From Sodiomyces alkalinus F11 (Eukaryota; Ascomycota; Sordariomycetes; Glomerellales; Plectosphaerellaceae): DNA of 64,000 bases. The position numbers and the translations under genes were made by a program. The stretch is from contig NW_021167086.1 in the NCBI RefSeq assembly GCF_003711515.1, forward strand, positions 1,836,289 to 1,900,288, read 5' to 3'. Below the pieces are notes generated by a model, which had not been told where the DNA came from, made no database searches, and saw nothing but the letters and a program-made list of their open reading frames with translations. This document shows, one piece after another, positions 42,790-53,600 of this stretch (positions within the stretch are counted from its first letter, which is position 1; the number at the start of each line of letters is the position of its first letter).

Positions 42790-44560
42790 GGGCTAAATAG
42801 GCTTATAAAAAGAACCCGGGGATACCCTTATAGGTTTACTGGATTGGCTTTAGACTACTCCTATTAGGCCCTAGGGCTTTCTCCTTAGTAGCTCCGAATA
42901 TAGGGCGTTATAGTTTAGCAGCCTAAAGGCTAGGCTACTCCTATGGTCTTCTAAGGCCCGTACTACGTAATCTAGTCAGGCTCTAGGGGCCGTTAGAAGG
43001 GTTAGAAGGGCCTAGACCCCCCGAGGGGCCTATAGATATACGGGCTTTAGGGGCGTCGGTGGTGGAAAAAGAAGAAGAAGAAGAAGGTACTGGAAAAGGA
43101 GTTTATAGTAAGGCGTTGTGTTTATCTTCGAAGGCGTAGGGCTTCTATTTCGTGGGTATCTGGATCGGAGGGATTTTTACGTTAAGGCTACTCTTCGTGT
43201 AGTTATAGGCTTTAAAAGTCTCGGGGCCTTTGGCGTACGCTGGGAAGGACTCCTAGTGGTTATTTTTTGCTGTTTTTACTACCCTATAGTAGGCGTTTCG
43301 AGCTTCTTTCCAGGAGGTTTCTAAAGACGCTAGCGGGGTAGCCGACGTCCCCTTTTTAGTCGTCTTTCGAAATACCCTAAAAGCCCTGCTAACTATTTGT
43401 TATAGGGCTTTTAGCTCTTTCGTCTACCACGGTTTCGAACGCTCTACTACCTTTAACTTAGGCACTAAAGCCTTAAGCGCAAGGGTAATAGTATCCAAAA
43501 GGTAGTGGCCTATAGAGTCCTAGTCCGAGACGTCGATAGCCTATTAAAGCTATTAGCTAAGGCTAGGTTCTAGGCTCTGTAAAGTACTAGAAAACAGGTC
43601 CTAATATGCTACCTTAGAGTTATAGGCCGGCGGAAGTGATCTATTTATAGAACCCTTAGAGCCTAAAATAGAAGCGGAAAGTAGGATTGCGCGGTGTAAG
43701 GAGGTAGTACTTTCGATATACTTCTACTTATTAAAGCGGAGACGATTAAAGCCGGGCGTATAAAACGTAAGGTCTATAACCGACTTTTAACGAAGATTAG
43801 ACCTAAAAAAGGTCCCCCCGTTTAGGTTAACTTCTTTAAGATCCACTAAATAGGTAGCTTCGAGGCTATCTAACTAGTCTACTAGGGCTCGGGCCTTAAT
43901 AGAAGACTGGTTAGTGGCAGCCTCGTTCTACTGCTAGTGGTTCCTGTTGAAGTCCCCTATAATAAGGGTCGGCTTAGGGACCTAAAGGCCCTATAGCACG
44001 AGATCTTCTATCCAGGGTCGGCTTTTAGGGGCTAAAAAGAAGGGAAAAGAACAGGAAGAGGTGGAAGAGGTGGAAGAGGTGGAAGAGGTGGAAGAGGTGG
44101 AAGAGGTGGAAGAGGTGGAAGAGGTGGAAGAGATGGAAGAGGTAGGGCTAGGGGGCCGCCCTCGGCCTATTATTTCGGGGTCCTATTCTATCGAATTATA
44201 AACGTGTAGAATATAAAAGGTCTATAGATAATAAACCTCTATAATCTACGCGTCTATATCGTCTAGAAGGTCGTCGCGGTGTGAAAAGTCGATACTAGAG
44301 CCCTTTCTTATATAAATAAGAACCCTAGGCTTAATAGGGAAGAACTAAGCTTTTTAGGATATAGGCGTAACGGTGTAAAAAGCAGGGTGGTTTTGGATAA
44401 ACCACCACTCTAGTATCGAGACGTCGGTAGGTTCCTGAATAAGGACTATATTAGCCGAAGCTTCTAAAACCTATTCTAGGATAGCCTCCTGCGCCGGAGC
44501 CTATTTATCGACGTTATATAGAATAAACCGGATATCTTTCGAACTAAAAGGCCCTTTACT
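42790..44560 (-). pseudogene. LINE2 copy 2 ORF2, endonuclease and linker part
   Basis: This includes the basic linker (43300-43460), endonuclease words matching copy 1 (LIIGDFNRNH region near 43960, VIDLTFYTPGFNRLR-like near 43760) and a minisatellite at 44056-44150. Forward-strand openings at 43118-43324 and 45233-45415 are shadows. Confidence 0.6.
44056..44150 (+). repeat. 9-bp minisatellite (GTGGAAGAG)n
   Basis: About nine to ten near-perfect copies of GTGGAAGAG. On the reverse strand it encodes a Ser-Ser-Thr repeat inside the LINE2 endonuclease. Copy 1 has only a short Ser/Thr/Pro-rich stretch there (about 21540-21560), so the array expanded in copy 2. Confidence 0.9.
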
Positions 44561-44579
44561 TATAGAGTTTAGGGTTTTA

Positions 44580-46250
44580 TAGCTTAAAAGACCTCGTAGT
44601 CTTTACTAAAAGGGGGGTACTCTTCCTCGTAGCTTTAGCACTTATAGGTCTTATACTCGTAGTCTCCGTATTCTTTATACTCGTTATAGTAGTGGTATTC
44701 TTCCCCGTGGCCTTCGATAGTATAGCTAGGGCAGGTAACTAGGCCTTTATAGATGCCCTGGGTATACCCGAATTTCTAGTAGTCAGAGCACCAGGTTCTA
44801 GGGGTTATAGGTCTATATGATTAGGCCTTTAGCCGCTGGCCGGCTATATAGAGCCCCTGTTTTAGGCAGTACTTCTGCTCTTTAGTAGTAGGCATAGAAA
44901 TAACTATAGTGCCGTAAAACGCGTTTAGGGCCCCTAGCCACCGAGGCTTCCCTACTACCCTAGCAGGGTTAAAGGTGCCGATTTTAGTGACTAGGTTCTA
45001 TAAACCTAGGCCCTATTATAGGCTTCGGTTTAGGGCCTTTGATAGCGGCTGGGAAGGGTCGGGGATCGAGGTATTGCTACCGCTAAAGGCTCTAGAAGGC
45101 ACCTATTTAATAATAAGCTTAAACTAGTCGCCTATAGATTAGGGGGGCTAAAGGGGCAGGTTTAGTTCTTTAAACTACTGATTCTAAGAATCTAGGAGCT
45201 ATTAAACGCTGTATTTTAGGCCCGGAGTTAAAATGAGGTTTCTACTAGTTAATAGGCTAATAGCCGTAACTATAGGGGTATATAGGACCTTATTAAGCCT
45301 GTTTCGGAGCTTAAGGAGATCGAAGCCTTCCCGGGGAATCAGGGCCCCTGCCGTACGTTATAGAATAGCCTTAGGGATCTTTTTAGAGTCTATTAGCAGG
45401 GGTGCTAGAGGGTAGGGGCTAAAGGTGCTAAAGTCTATAAAATAGGGGCCTGGGTAGGGCCTTTTTTCTCCTTCCCCTTTAAGACTCGCTATAAAGGGGT
45501 CTAGGCTATTCTGTAAGCCTATAAACTGCCTAAGCTAGCTTATCGACCTTCTATTCGAGTATAGGGGGCTAGGAGGCTTCTAGTACTCCGTCGATAGTAG
45601 ATTTAAGCCCTACGGATACGGCCTTAATCTGGGGGGGCAGGGTCGAGGGTATAGGCCTATTAAAGTAGCTAAAGAGCCTATTAGAGTATTTCCTTAGACT
45701 ATGCCTTACTAGCCGAACTAGTCAACTTTTAGGGCGTAGCTAAAGGTTCTCCCAAGGCTCTAGCTATTCTAGGTGCCTTTTGGCTTATTTAGAGCCTAAA
45801 AGGCTCGGTCTTTTAGGACGGGGGGCCCTACAGAGCGTTTCAAAAACGCCTTCGGCCTCCGGGTCCGAGGGAGATTCGATTCGGGCCCTAGAAAAACGTC
45901 TAGGGGTTAGTATAGAAGGGCTAAGTTGCCTTTTCGAGTTAAGGGGCATAGCATAAGTTAAATCCTCTGTATATTTAGTGGTATTACCTATATCTACCTC
46001 CCCTAGGCCCTCTATAGTTATAGGGGCCGTAGGGGCGGGTTTACGGGCGTTATATGCGTTAGGCGCATTAGGCGCGTTATTATAGCTAGCGTTATAGCCA
46101 GTAGGTTATTATTTATAGCATTAGATTTATATAGAGGTTATAGGTGCGGCTCTGCGCGGCTGGGCTTACTGCTTTATTAGCGTGGGCGCACGGGCTATAT
46201 TGGACTTTTCGCCCGCACGCGGGGCAGCTATAAGCCTATTTTCATGCGTT
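44580..46250 (-). pseudogene. LINE2 copy 2 ORF1 with zinc knuckles
   Basis: The equivalent of 22010-23660 in copy 1. The knuckle region is at about 44650-44800. The KYCLKQGLYIAGQ stretch is again readable at about 44840-44885. It is more RIP-damaged than copy 1. Confidence 0.6.
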
Positions 46251-46397
46251 TTCGCACTTATAGTGTGCCTAAACTAGCGCCTACGCGATACAGGGCTATA
46301 GATAGGCGTGTAGAACTTGAAAAGAGCTATCGATTAAGATAGGCTTCGAGTAGTTTAGGGCGTTTGCGCGTAAAACGTATGTCCCTTTATGTGAGTT

Positions 46398-47123
46398 ATA
46401 AGAAGGATGTTCTTTAAGGTTATGTACCTTAACACTAAGAATATAATCGTAGACAGATTAATAAAGGCGTTACCGGAGGCGGGGATTAAACGACTATAAT
46501 AATAGCTTGATTTAACAGATTAAAAGGATTATATTAAGTGGTTAAAACGTTTATACGAAGAGATTAAGTACGCTAAAGCCACGATTATAGCGACGATAAT
46601 AGCCTCCGGGGACGCGGTAGGTCCGATGGATATAGCGATAGATATAGATCCGATTAAGCTAATCCGGCTAATTAGAAGCAAGGAACCAATTACGATAGAA
46701 TTAAACTAAACGGTTAAATAGAGCGGATATAGATATCTTTTACGAGGGCGTTTTCTACTAACTACCATTCTTATAATAGAAAAGTTAAGACCTTTTAGTT
46801 TAAACCGAAGCCTCTAATTAGTTAGTTAACCTAGGAGGACCCACCTTAAATAAGGGGATATATTGTATAGGTATAGACTATACCTGGCAGACTATGCCTA
46901 ACTAAGGGCTTCGGACCTCGGGGACCTTAGGTATTAGGATATAATAAGGGCGGATACCGGAAAAGACTAGATAGGATCTAAATAACATAGTACCTATAAC
47001 AGAGTCTTTACCACCTAGATTAAGAGTATAAGAGACTTATATAGATATAACTTAATATAATACACACACACGAGATTTCTACTCTATCAGGTTTACTATA
47101 TAAGTGCTATTTAACGTGCGATA
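46398..47123 (+). mobile_element. 3' fragment of a second Copia-B element with LTR
   Basis: 46398-46860 matches 31216-31648 of Copia-B (RNase H C-terminus with the ADGLTKALPE-like motif and the tail). 46861-47123 is its 3' LTR, starting TATTGTATAGG and ending ACGTGCGATA. A short insertion/duplication (GTATAGACTATACCTGGCAG, about 46869-46890) is unique to this LTR. The 5' part is missing at the LINE2 copy 2 boundary. Confidence 0.75.
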
Positions 47124-47746
47124 CGTAACCCTAATAGTACCGTGGCGGGGTAGTCGTGTCCGTGCTTGGAGGATCTTAGCCTTAGGGCTTATTCTTTATA
47201 AGAACACTAGTAGGTCTTCCTCTAATAGAGTGTTAAGGACCTACTAGGGGACGGCCTTTGTAAGCGTAGGGTAGGTTTTTACGGCTAGTATAGCTTCTTT
47301 ATTAAAGGCCTTCCTAATATACCACTCCTTATAGGTAGCCTAGTATAATACTTTTCTATAAAAGTAAAGTCGATATCGTCGCTAGATAGCTTTTATACTA
47401 TTATAGTATTGTATTGGGTAGTTATAGCGTTTATAGCTTAGATAATTTACTTTAGGATCCTAGCTTTAATAGCCTAGTCCTTAGAGAGCCCTCCGTGGCA
47501 GATAATTAGTTCCTGATAGTATTTAGCGGGGATTACTTTAAAGGGGGCCGGGTATAACGGTACTATTACGGGAGCTTAGGCTATAATAGTAGCTTAAATC
47601 GTTTTAGTTCTACTACTTCCCTTTCGGAGTTCCTCTTAGATAGTATATGGATAATAGTATATAAGTATACTAGCGGTAGCGTAATAGTAATATTATAGCT
47701 ATAATATAGCGTAATTAGTTCCTTTACTAGCTTTTAATAATATATT
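47124..47746 (-). mobile_element. LINE1 copy G, ORF1 segment (left of the SINE)
   Basis: This matches 11300-11910 of copy F: AGTACCGTGGCGGGGTA, GTAAGCGTAGGGTAGGTTT and so on. Reverse-strand ORF1 remnant with many stops. Orientation and content make it a candidate for the missing 5' part of copy C. Confidence 0.6.
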
Positions 47747-47818
47747 AGGGGGATGGCGTAGGTAGTAGACACGCCTGCTGGCCGCGCAAGGCCGTGGGTT
47801 CGAATCCCACTCTCCTTA
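47747..47818 (+). tRNA. tRNA-Leu-like pseudogene (SINE head), anticodon arm missing
   Basis: The acceptor strand AGGGGGA (47747-47753) pairs with TCTCCTT (47811-47817), with two G-T wobbles, and A is the discriminator. D stem GCGT/ACGC with loop AGGTAGTAGAC. T arm GTGGG-TTCGAAT-CCCAC (47794-47810) is perfect. A long variable arm GGCC-GCGCAA-GGCC (47780-47793) marks a class II tRNA, most like Leu. Only five bases (47775-47779) separate the D stem from the variable arm, so the anticodon arm is absent and it cannot be a working tRNA. The A and B boxes could still serve as a Pol III promoter. Confidence 0.65.
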
Positions 47819-47820
47819 AT

Positions 47821-47848
47821 CGTGCGCGAATTTTTTAATTCGCGCGCG
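47821..47848. repeat. 12-bp hairpin with T-rich loop
   Basis: Arms 47821-47832 and 47837-47848 (GCGCGAATT core and its complement, one G-T pair) with a TTTT loop. The T6 run at 47831-47836, just after the tRNA-like head, looks like a Pol III stop signal. Confidence 0.75.
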
Positions 47849-48242
47849 ACCTACCCGGAGCTCCTGCACGTTATAGGGGTCCCCGTATATTCGGGGAGAA
47901 ATTTATTAGCTTACGCGCTAATAAGTAGAACCACACTGCCTCTAGTACGTACCCTTTTTAGGGGGGGAGGGTATATACCCTATTACGCGTAATTAAGCGC
48001 ATACACACACACACACTACCTGCGATCGAACCCTAGAGCCTAGGGAACTACGGGGAGCGCGCACCACCACTTAAGGATAAGTCCCGGACTGATAATTCTG
48101 CTTCGTATATTCTTTACTTTTATATCCAGATTATATAAATAACTAGATACTCGTTATAGGCTTAGTCTCCTTAATAGACTCGTGCTATAGCTTTAGGGCT
48201 GTATACACGTATTAAATAAAAAAAACCTTATTCGACTATATT

Positions 48243-48354
48243 CCTATTAGTTAGTAGGTCCTGACTTACTATCTTAAATTTAGTTGTCCTCGGGTTTAAG
48301 GGTTATAGCGGTCCCCTTTTAGTTCTATATAGGTTCCGCGTAGCGTTTTACCCT
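48243..48354 (-). mobile_element. LINE1 copy G, ORF1 segment (right of the SINE)
   Basis: This continues the match to copy F (11940-12048: GGTTTAAGGG, CCCCTTTTAGTTCTATAT-like, GGTTCCGCG) after the SINE. It ends at the T-rich tail of LINE2 copy 3. Confidence 0.55.
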
Positions 48355-49572
48355 TTGTTGTTTTTATTAATTTATTTATTATGCGCGTGTAGTCCTAAAG
48401 CTATAGTGTAGCGCCTATCGCTCTAAAGGCCTTAGGCTAGTAGAAGCTAAATACAGTAAATCACGGTACTAAATAAAGGAGATCCTGCATAATAATCTCC
48501 CTAATAAACCTAGAAAATGTAAAAACCAAAGTATAATAACTAGACTATAGAATCCGAGGTTTACGCCCTGTACTACGCTGTCAAAGCTCTTTTAGTAGCT
48601 AAAAGATAGGTTTATAAGGCGTGTATTCCTCTTTTAGTACGAAATAATAGCGGTAGAGATAGCTGTAGGCCTGCTACGGCTTCCGGTAGAGCTTTTCGTT
48701 CGTTTTTATAAAAAAGGCAGGAAAGAATAAGGTAGGCTATGTTCTGTAAAGGGGAGTCGGGACAGAAATAGCGGTCGTTAGCGTAGTTTTAGCCCCTTTT
48801 CTAGTAGGGCTTTAGGTATCCGAAGCCGGTTTTTAATTAAGTAAAAGGCGACTTTAGCCACCTAGGGCCTTATAGTATCAGTGGTTTTTAGGAAAAGCAG
48901 AGGTTATCGCCGACTAAGCGTCTATATAGACGGCCTAACCGTACCGATTTACCTCTCTTTTCCGCCTCCTCTTTGTTATTCTAAAAGGTCTTCTAGTCTT
49001 AAATTAGGTGATTATTTACCCGGCGTTTTAGGTAGCTAATAGTAACTAAACTAATGGATTTAGTGGCCTTTTCGAGGTTTAACGCCCTTGTAGCCAAATT
49101 ATCTACTAGTTCGTTCCCTTTTATTCCTATATACGAAGGGCACTACTACACAGAAACCAAACTGCCTAGTTCTTTAAGACTTAAGATAAGGGCTCTAGCT
49201 TTTATAGCCTATTATAAGGTGCGCTAGAGCTTTAGGATAGCCGCTTATAAATCGCTAAATATTTTGTACTCTAAGGGCCTAGGCGACTGCTATAGGGTAA
49301 TCTATAAGGCCTGAAGAATAGTTTATACTTCAGCGTGGGCGACTTCGGTAAAGACCCCTACGTTAAAGCCTAGAGCCCTATAGAGTCTTCCGGTATTAGC
49401 CTACTATATTATAGCGGCTATAGCCTGCTAGGGCCTTATAGAGACCCTTATAGGGTGGCCTAGGAACCCGTGGGTATAGAAGATAGCGGCCTATTCACCT
49501 AGGGTTTATTATATTTTAGCGAGGGCTTCGAGGTAGGCTATATTCTAATTAAGGGTTCCGGGGCCAGGGTCG
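48355..49572 (-). mobile_element. LINE2 copy 3, 5'-truncated
   Basis: Only the 3' 1.2 kb (RNase H part of ORF2 and 3' UTR) remains. It matches 17690-18880 of copy 1. The tail is T-rich on + at 48355-48377. The RNase H motif reads FYTHGFLGH where copy 1 has FYTDGSLD, so the first catalytic Asp is lost by a change that is not of RIP type. A 5' truncation is usual for non-LTR insertions. Confidence 0.7.
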
Positions 49573-49579
49573 GGGTTAA

Positions 49580-52270
49580 TATAGGTAATATAAGGGCTCC
49601 CCTACGATTATAGCGGCTCTAATAAGACTATTATCGGAGTACACTACTATTCGTAGATAGCCTATATCTATAGAATAATAGATACCGTAATAACACTAAT
49701 ACGGGACCCGGACTAGTTTAGATAGGTCTAGAAGGGCTTTAATCCCTTATAGGTCCCCTAACTTGCCGCTACGTAGCTATACTAGGCCGGCCCCTTTATA
49801 ATAGTAGATTAACGTAGTATTAAATACCCTAACTAAGGACCTTACGGACTTAGCCTATAAGGTAATACCACGATACTATACTAATATCCCCGAACTCCTG
49901 CCTACCTCCTAATAGAACGCGGAGCTAGCCGCTTTTACCTAGGAAATAAGGCGTCTTTACTATAGATATATACCTAGAAAGTCCCGGAACCGATAAGATA
50001 AGTTCTAAAAGACGGGGAAGTGCTATAATAAGGCCGTAGCGGTAATAAAGCGCTAGTATTAGCGGCACTTACTTTACTTAACCGGGAAGAATAATAACCT
50101 CCTCTGATAATTCTAGAAATAGGTATAAACTAAAGGCGGAGTACCGCTAAGCCCCTTAATAGTGCCGCTAGTACGCTAAGATAATAGTGATAACTTAGCT
50201 ATAATATATATAGAAAAAGCTAAGGTCCTTTGCCGGAAGTTCCCCCCCCCCCCCCTACCCTACCGCCGCTAGGCCTCTAGGCGCTGTATTTTCCCCTAGA
50301 TAGAATATCCGCCGCGATATTACCGTAACAGATGTATAGAGGCGCCTTAAGAAGACTAAGCCTTAGGCTATGCTAGGGCCAAATAAGCTCCTAGTAGGGC
50401 TCTTGAAGGCCTATAATCTCTCCGTATATTAAAGACTCAATATTATCTTTATAGCGTGCCTCGAAACAAGTTACTATCTGAAAAAGTACTATTATATTAC
50501 CGTGGCAGTCCTTAGGAAAGATAGCCGGCCGCCGGCCGAGTATAGGATAATAAAGGGGTAATAACCGATATTACTCCTTAGTACTATAAGCAAGGTCCTT
50601 AAAGGAATATTAGCTAACCGTATCGCTATTATAGCGGAGGTGTACTAGCTTCTCCTAAAAAGATAAATAAGTAATTAAACTAAGTAAAGTACTAAGATAG
50701 TAGTGTAAAGAGTTATAGAAGTAGTAAAGGCGAGCTAGGCCTATAGTAATACTATTTCGATACTCTAACTTAATATTAAGGGTGCTTTTAATAATGTTCC
50801 CTACTCTCGGTTCCTTAAGGTATTCAAAAGGAAAGGGTACCCCTAGTAGATTGCCACCCTAGACGGTAGTTTCCTTTAAGATTATATAGTCTAGTTATTA
50901 CTTAATAGCAAAATAGCCCCCCTATAATACCTCCGTGGGGGCGTTTTATAAGGCTCCCCAATCTCCCCTATTCTCTTTATCCTCTATGTCTCTACCCTTT
51001 ATAATGAACTAAAAGGGTCCTAAAATTAATAGTAGTAGACTTTACGGATAATATAAATATTATCGCCTTTAGGAGACTTAAGGTGTAAATACGGTACCGC
51101 TTTATTACCGTATAATATACCTACCTAAGCTAAGAGATAGTAAGCGGATTATAATTTAAACTGGCTAAGTATACCTATATCCCCGTTACGAAATCACGCT
51201 AACTCTTACCTACGCCGCTCCTCCTTAATATTATTTTAGTACCGGTAATAGAAGCGACACGACTGCTAGGCATTTAGCTTAATAGGAAACTCGATTTCTA
51301 ATAAAACACCAAGGAGGTAAAAAGCCGTCTTATTACCTAAACCTATACCCTTTTGAAGTTAAGTATAATAGCGTAAGGGTATAGCTTCGTAGATATAAGG
51401 CGGTTATACCTTATAGTAATACGACTAGTAGTAGCCTATTATGCCTTAGCCAATTATAAGATAAGGGCTAGCCCCCGATACGGCCTTATAGCGGTACTTA
51501 TAATAGTATAGAACCGGTATATCTGGCTAATAGCGGGAGCCTATAAGGCTATACTAATTAGGGTCCTCGAAAAAGAGACCCTTATCCCTCCCTATTAACC
51601 TATATCTTTTAAGCCTTAGTGCTCGGAAGGTCCTCCGAATATAGGAAAAGGGTATTAAGGATAAGATATTAGCTAGAGTATATACCGCGGTAAAAGCCCT
51701 GGCGGCACCGAATCAACACTATAGGACTTATACTACCCTTATATAGACCGCCTAGCTTACCGCTCTAATAACCTAGGCGGGAACCTCGCCCTTAAGGAAG
51801 GCCCTTATAAAGGAATAAGGTAGAACCTAAATGGAAGCATAGCGGCCTTATACTTATACTATAACGGCACTAACCCGCCCCCTAATACAATACTCCCTCC
51901 AGAAATATAAAGGACTTCTTAAACTATAAAGCTCCGTACTTACCTAGATCCGATTATAAAAACTAGGCCTACGAGCTTTCTTAGTTAAGGTAAGGGTACT
52001 CGGATTCCTATTAACGCGGTGCCCTTACAGCGATAAATTGGCAGAAATAGCGGAGTATATAGTACTCTAATACTATAATATAACTAAGGAAAAGCGTAAG
52101 GGTCTTTTCGGTACTATAGGAAGACTATTTACGACTAGAGGGGATTTATATAATACCCTAAAACACGATACTAAAGCCGGGATAATAGCTAAGTAGTTCT
52201 TATAATGGAAAAGGCTTAATGACTTCCGCTTCGCTCTTAAAATAACGGAAGCCTATAAGAACGCGGCGGT
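49580..52270 (+). pseudogene. LINE1 ORF2 remnant (copy D)
   Basis: The endonuclease C-terminus (SPDKTIIG-like; here NSDKTIIGVHYYS region at about 49605-49660) is followed by a C tract at 50239-50256. The RT palm follows, with its active site VVDFTDNINIIAFRRL at about 51033-51080 (FADD changed to FTDN). Then come ELAKYTYIPVTKSR-like (51165-51195), AYYALANYKIRASP (about 51437-51480) and the C-terminal LTRCPYSDKLAEIAEYIVL-like zinc region (about 52010-52065). Many RIP stops. Confidence 0.65.
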
Positions 52271-53463
52271 ATTATAGCCGGATAAAAGCAATACGATAGT
52301 CTAAGTTATTATTGATTAGGGGCCTTATAAGCCAGAACCCAGGCGGTATTAAGGCGGCACCAATAATACTACTACTACTCCTCCTTAATATTATCTTTAC
52401 CTCCTTTAGAGGCACTAACTCCGCTATTAGTATACTTAAGACCCTAAGATAGTTAGCTAGCTTTATATTGTAAAGGGGCTATAAAAGGACCCTAGCAGGA
52501 CTACTGATAGAATAGTCTAGTAGGACACCTATTATACCCTCCACGTATTAAACTCGATATAATAGTTTCTATACCTCTACCGATAAGGTGCCGCCATGCC
52601 TATAACTGGAAGGTAGCGCCCGAGAGACGGCTTATCTAAAGGATAAAGCCGCTGTCTTTAGGCACTCCTTAGCCTGTAGATTAATAGCACGGCACTACTA
52701 TAACACCTAAAAAGGACCACTTACTATAATAATACTATCGCCACTAATGGCCTTAGCCGTTATATACGCCTAGTAGATGTCTATAAGATATTACTGCTTT
52801 GTTTAGTAGTATAGGAGACCTATTAACCTATTAGACTTTACTATCCCGGCACTCTAGTAATACCTTTAGAGTATAGAAACGACTTATATCCTGACACGGA
52901 TATCGACTATTAGTATACTAAAAGTATATAGTACTAGTACCTATTGTATTAGCATAAGCCTTAGTATCCTCCTAGACGCTTACTATAACGTAAATAACTA
53001 CCCTATATTAGCCGCTATAATACCGCCTTAATACTACTAGTGTCTATATACGGTATAATATAAAGTATACCCTTTTTATAGTAACGATTATTATTATTAG
53101 GAGACGCTATCTACGACTATTAGCACACTGCTACTAAGGTACCACTAAGCTATATAAATACTTATATTATACTATTATTATTACTAATATTATTCTTTAT
53201 ATCGATTAACACTAATATACTACCTAATTAGCCCTATACTACTATAACGCTACCCATAAACCACGTACTAGAATTATTTATAGAAAATAGGAATAAAGAA
53301 TTAAATAACGCTACTAGTTAGTATAACACTACGACGATAAGCCTATAAGACTGTAAACGGGAATCTAATATAAGAAAAACCTATAATAAGCTCTATAACG
53401 TTATAGAAAAGAAAGAGAGAAAAGGAAGAGGACTTTATTATTTATTAACTATCTATTATTTTA
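52271..53463 (+). other. LINE1 copy D 3' UTR
   Basis: The counterpart of 9271-10515 in copy B. No frame is credible. It holds the same CGGCACTACTA/CACCGATA words. Confidence 0.5.
53456..53463 (+). repeat. Target site duplication of the Mutator-like element (left)
   Basis: TTATTTTA here and at 56377-56384, a perfect 8-bp direct repeat. Mutator-like elements typically make 8-11-bp duplications. Confidence 0.75.
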
Positions 53464-53600
53464 GGGTAAGGATATTCTAACTATACTAACTGGATAATCC
53501 GACTATAGTGCAGGTATTAACACCTGCTATAACTCATAACTAAGCCGGCAGCACTAAATTAATCCTATGTCTATAACGCCTATAAAGCCTAATTCATCCT
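53464..53600 (+). repeat. MULE left terminal inverted repeat
   Basis: It matches the reverse complement of 56240-56376 almost continuously. Shared words include GGATAATCCGACTATAGT, CCTGCTATAACT, AACTAAGCC and CTAAATTAATCCTA. Differences are mainly C/T. Confidence 0.8.

Larger units (their letters stand above)
42773..46397 (-). mobile_element. LINE2 copy 2, 5' half
   Basis: This continues copy 2 from 42773 with endonuclease and ORF1, matching 20264-23805 of copy 1. The 5' end at about 46397 (GTGAGTTATAAG) is close to copy 1's 5' end (GTGAGTTGCC), so copy 2 was full length (about 6.25 kb without Copia-A). The flanks on its two sides do not match: LINE1 at left, a Copia-B fragment at right. Confidence 0.75.
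47747..48236 (+). mobile_element. tRNA-derived SINE, about 490 bp
   Basis: It interrupts LINE1 copy G at a point where copy F is continuous, and is flanked by TATATT at 47741-47746 and 48237-48242. The head (47747-47818) is tRNA-like with A and B boxes. The body includes a strong hairpin, an (AC)7-type run at 48003-48016 and no ORF. The 3' end (about 48184-48209) matches the 3' end of LINE2, followed by an A-rich tail (48211-48226). It is much less RIP-mutated than its host. The size and structure resemble known fungal tRNA-derived SINEs; the family is not identified. Confidence 0.7.
49573..53463 (+). mobile_element. LINE1 copy D, forward strand, 5'-truncated
   Basis: It begins in the endonuclease (matching 16553 of copy E) and runs through linker, RT and the C-terminal region into the long 3' UTR. 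The Mutator-like element interrupts it at 53463, and it ends at 56377-56880 with the (AAT)n tail. Among LINE1 copies it gives the longest continuous ORF2 and 3' UTR. Confidence 0.75.

Noticed and set aside
48018..48090. Possible second tRNA on the reverse strand (GGGTTCGATCGC near 48030)
   Set aside because: The B-box match is imperfect and neither a T stem nor an acceptor stem pairs.
49573..53463. LINE1 copy D as the continuation of copy E
   Set aside because: Both contain the same endonuclease-to-linker segment, so they overlap and are separate copies.
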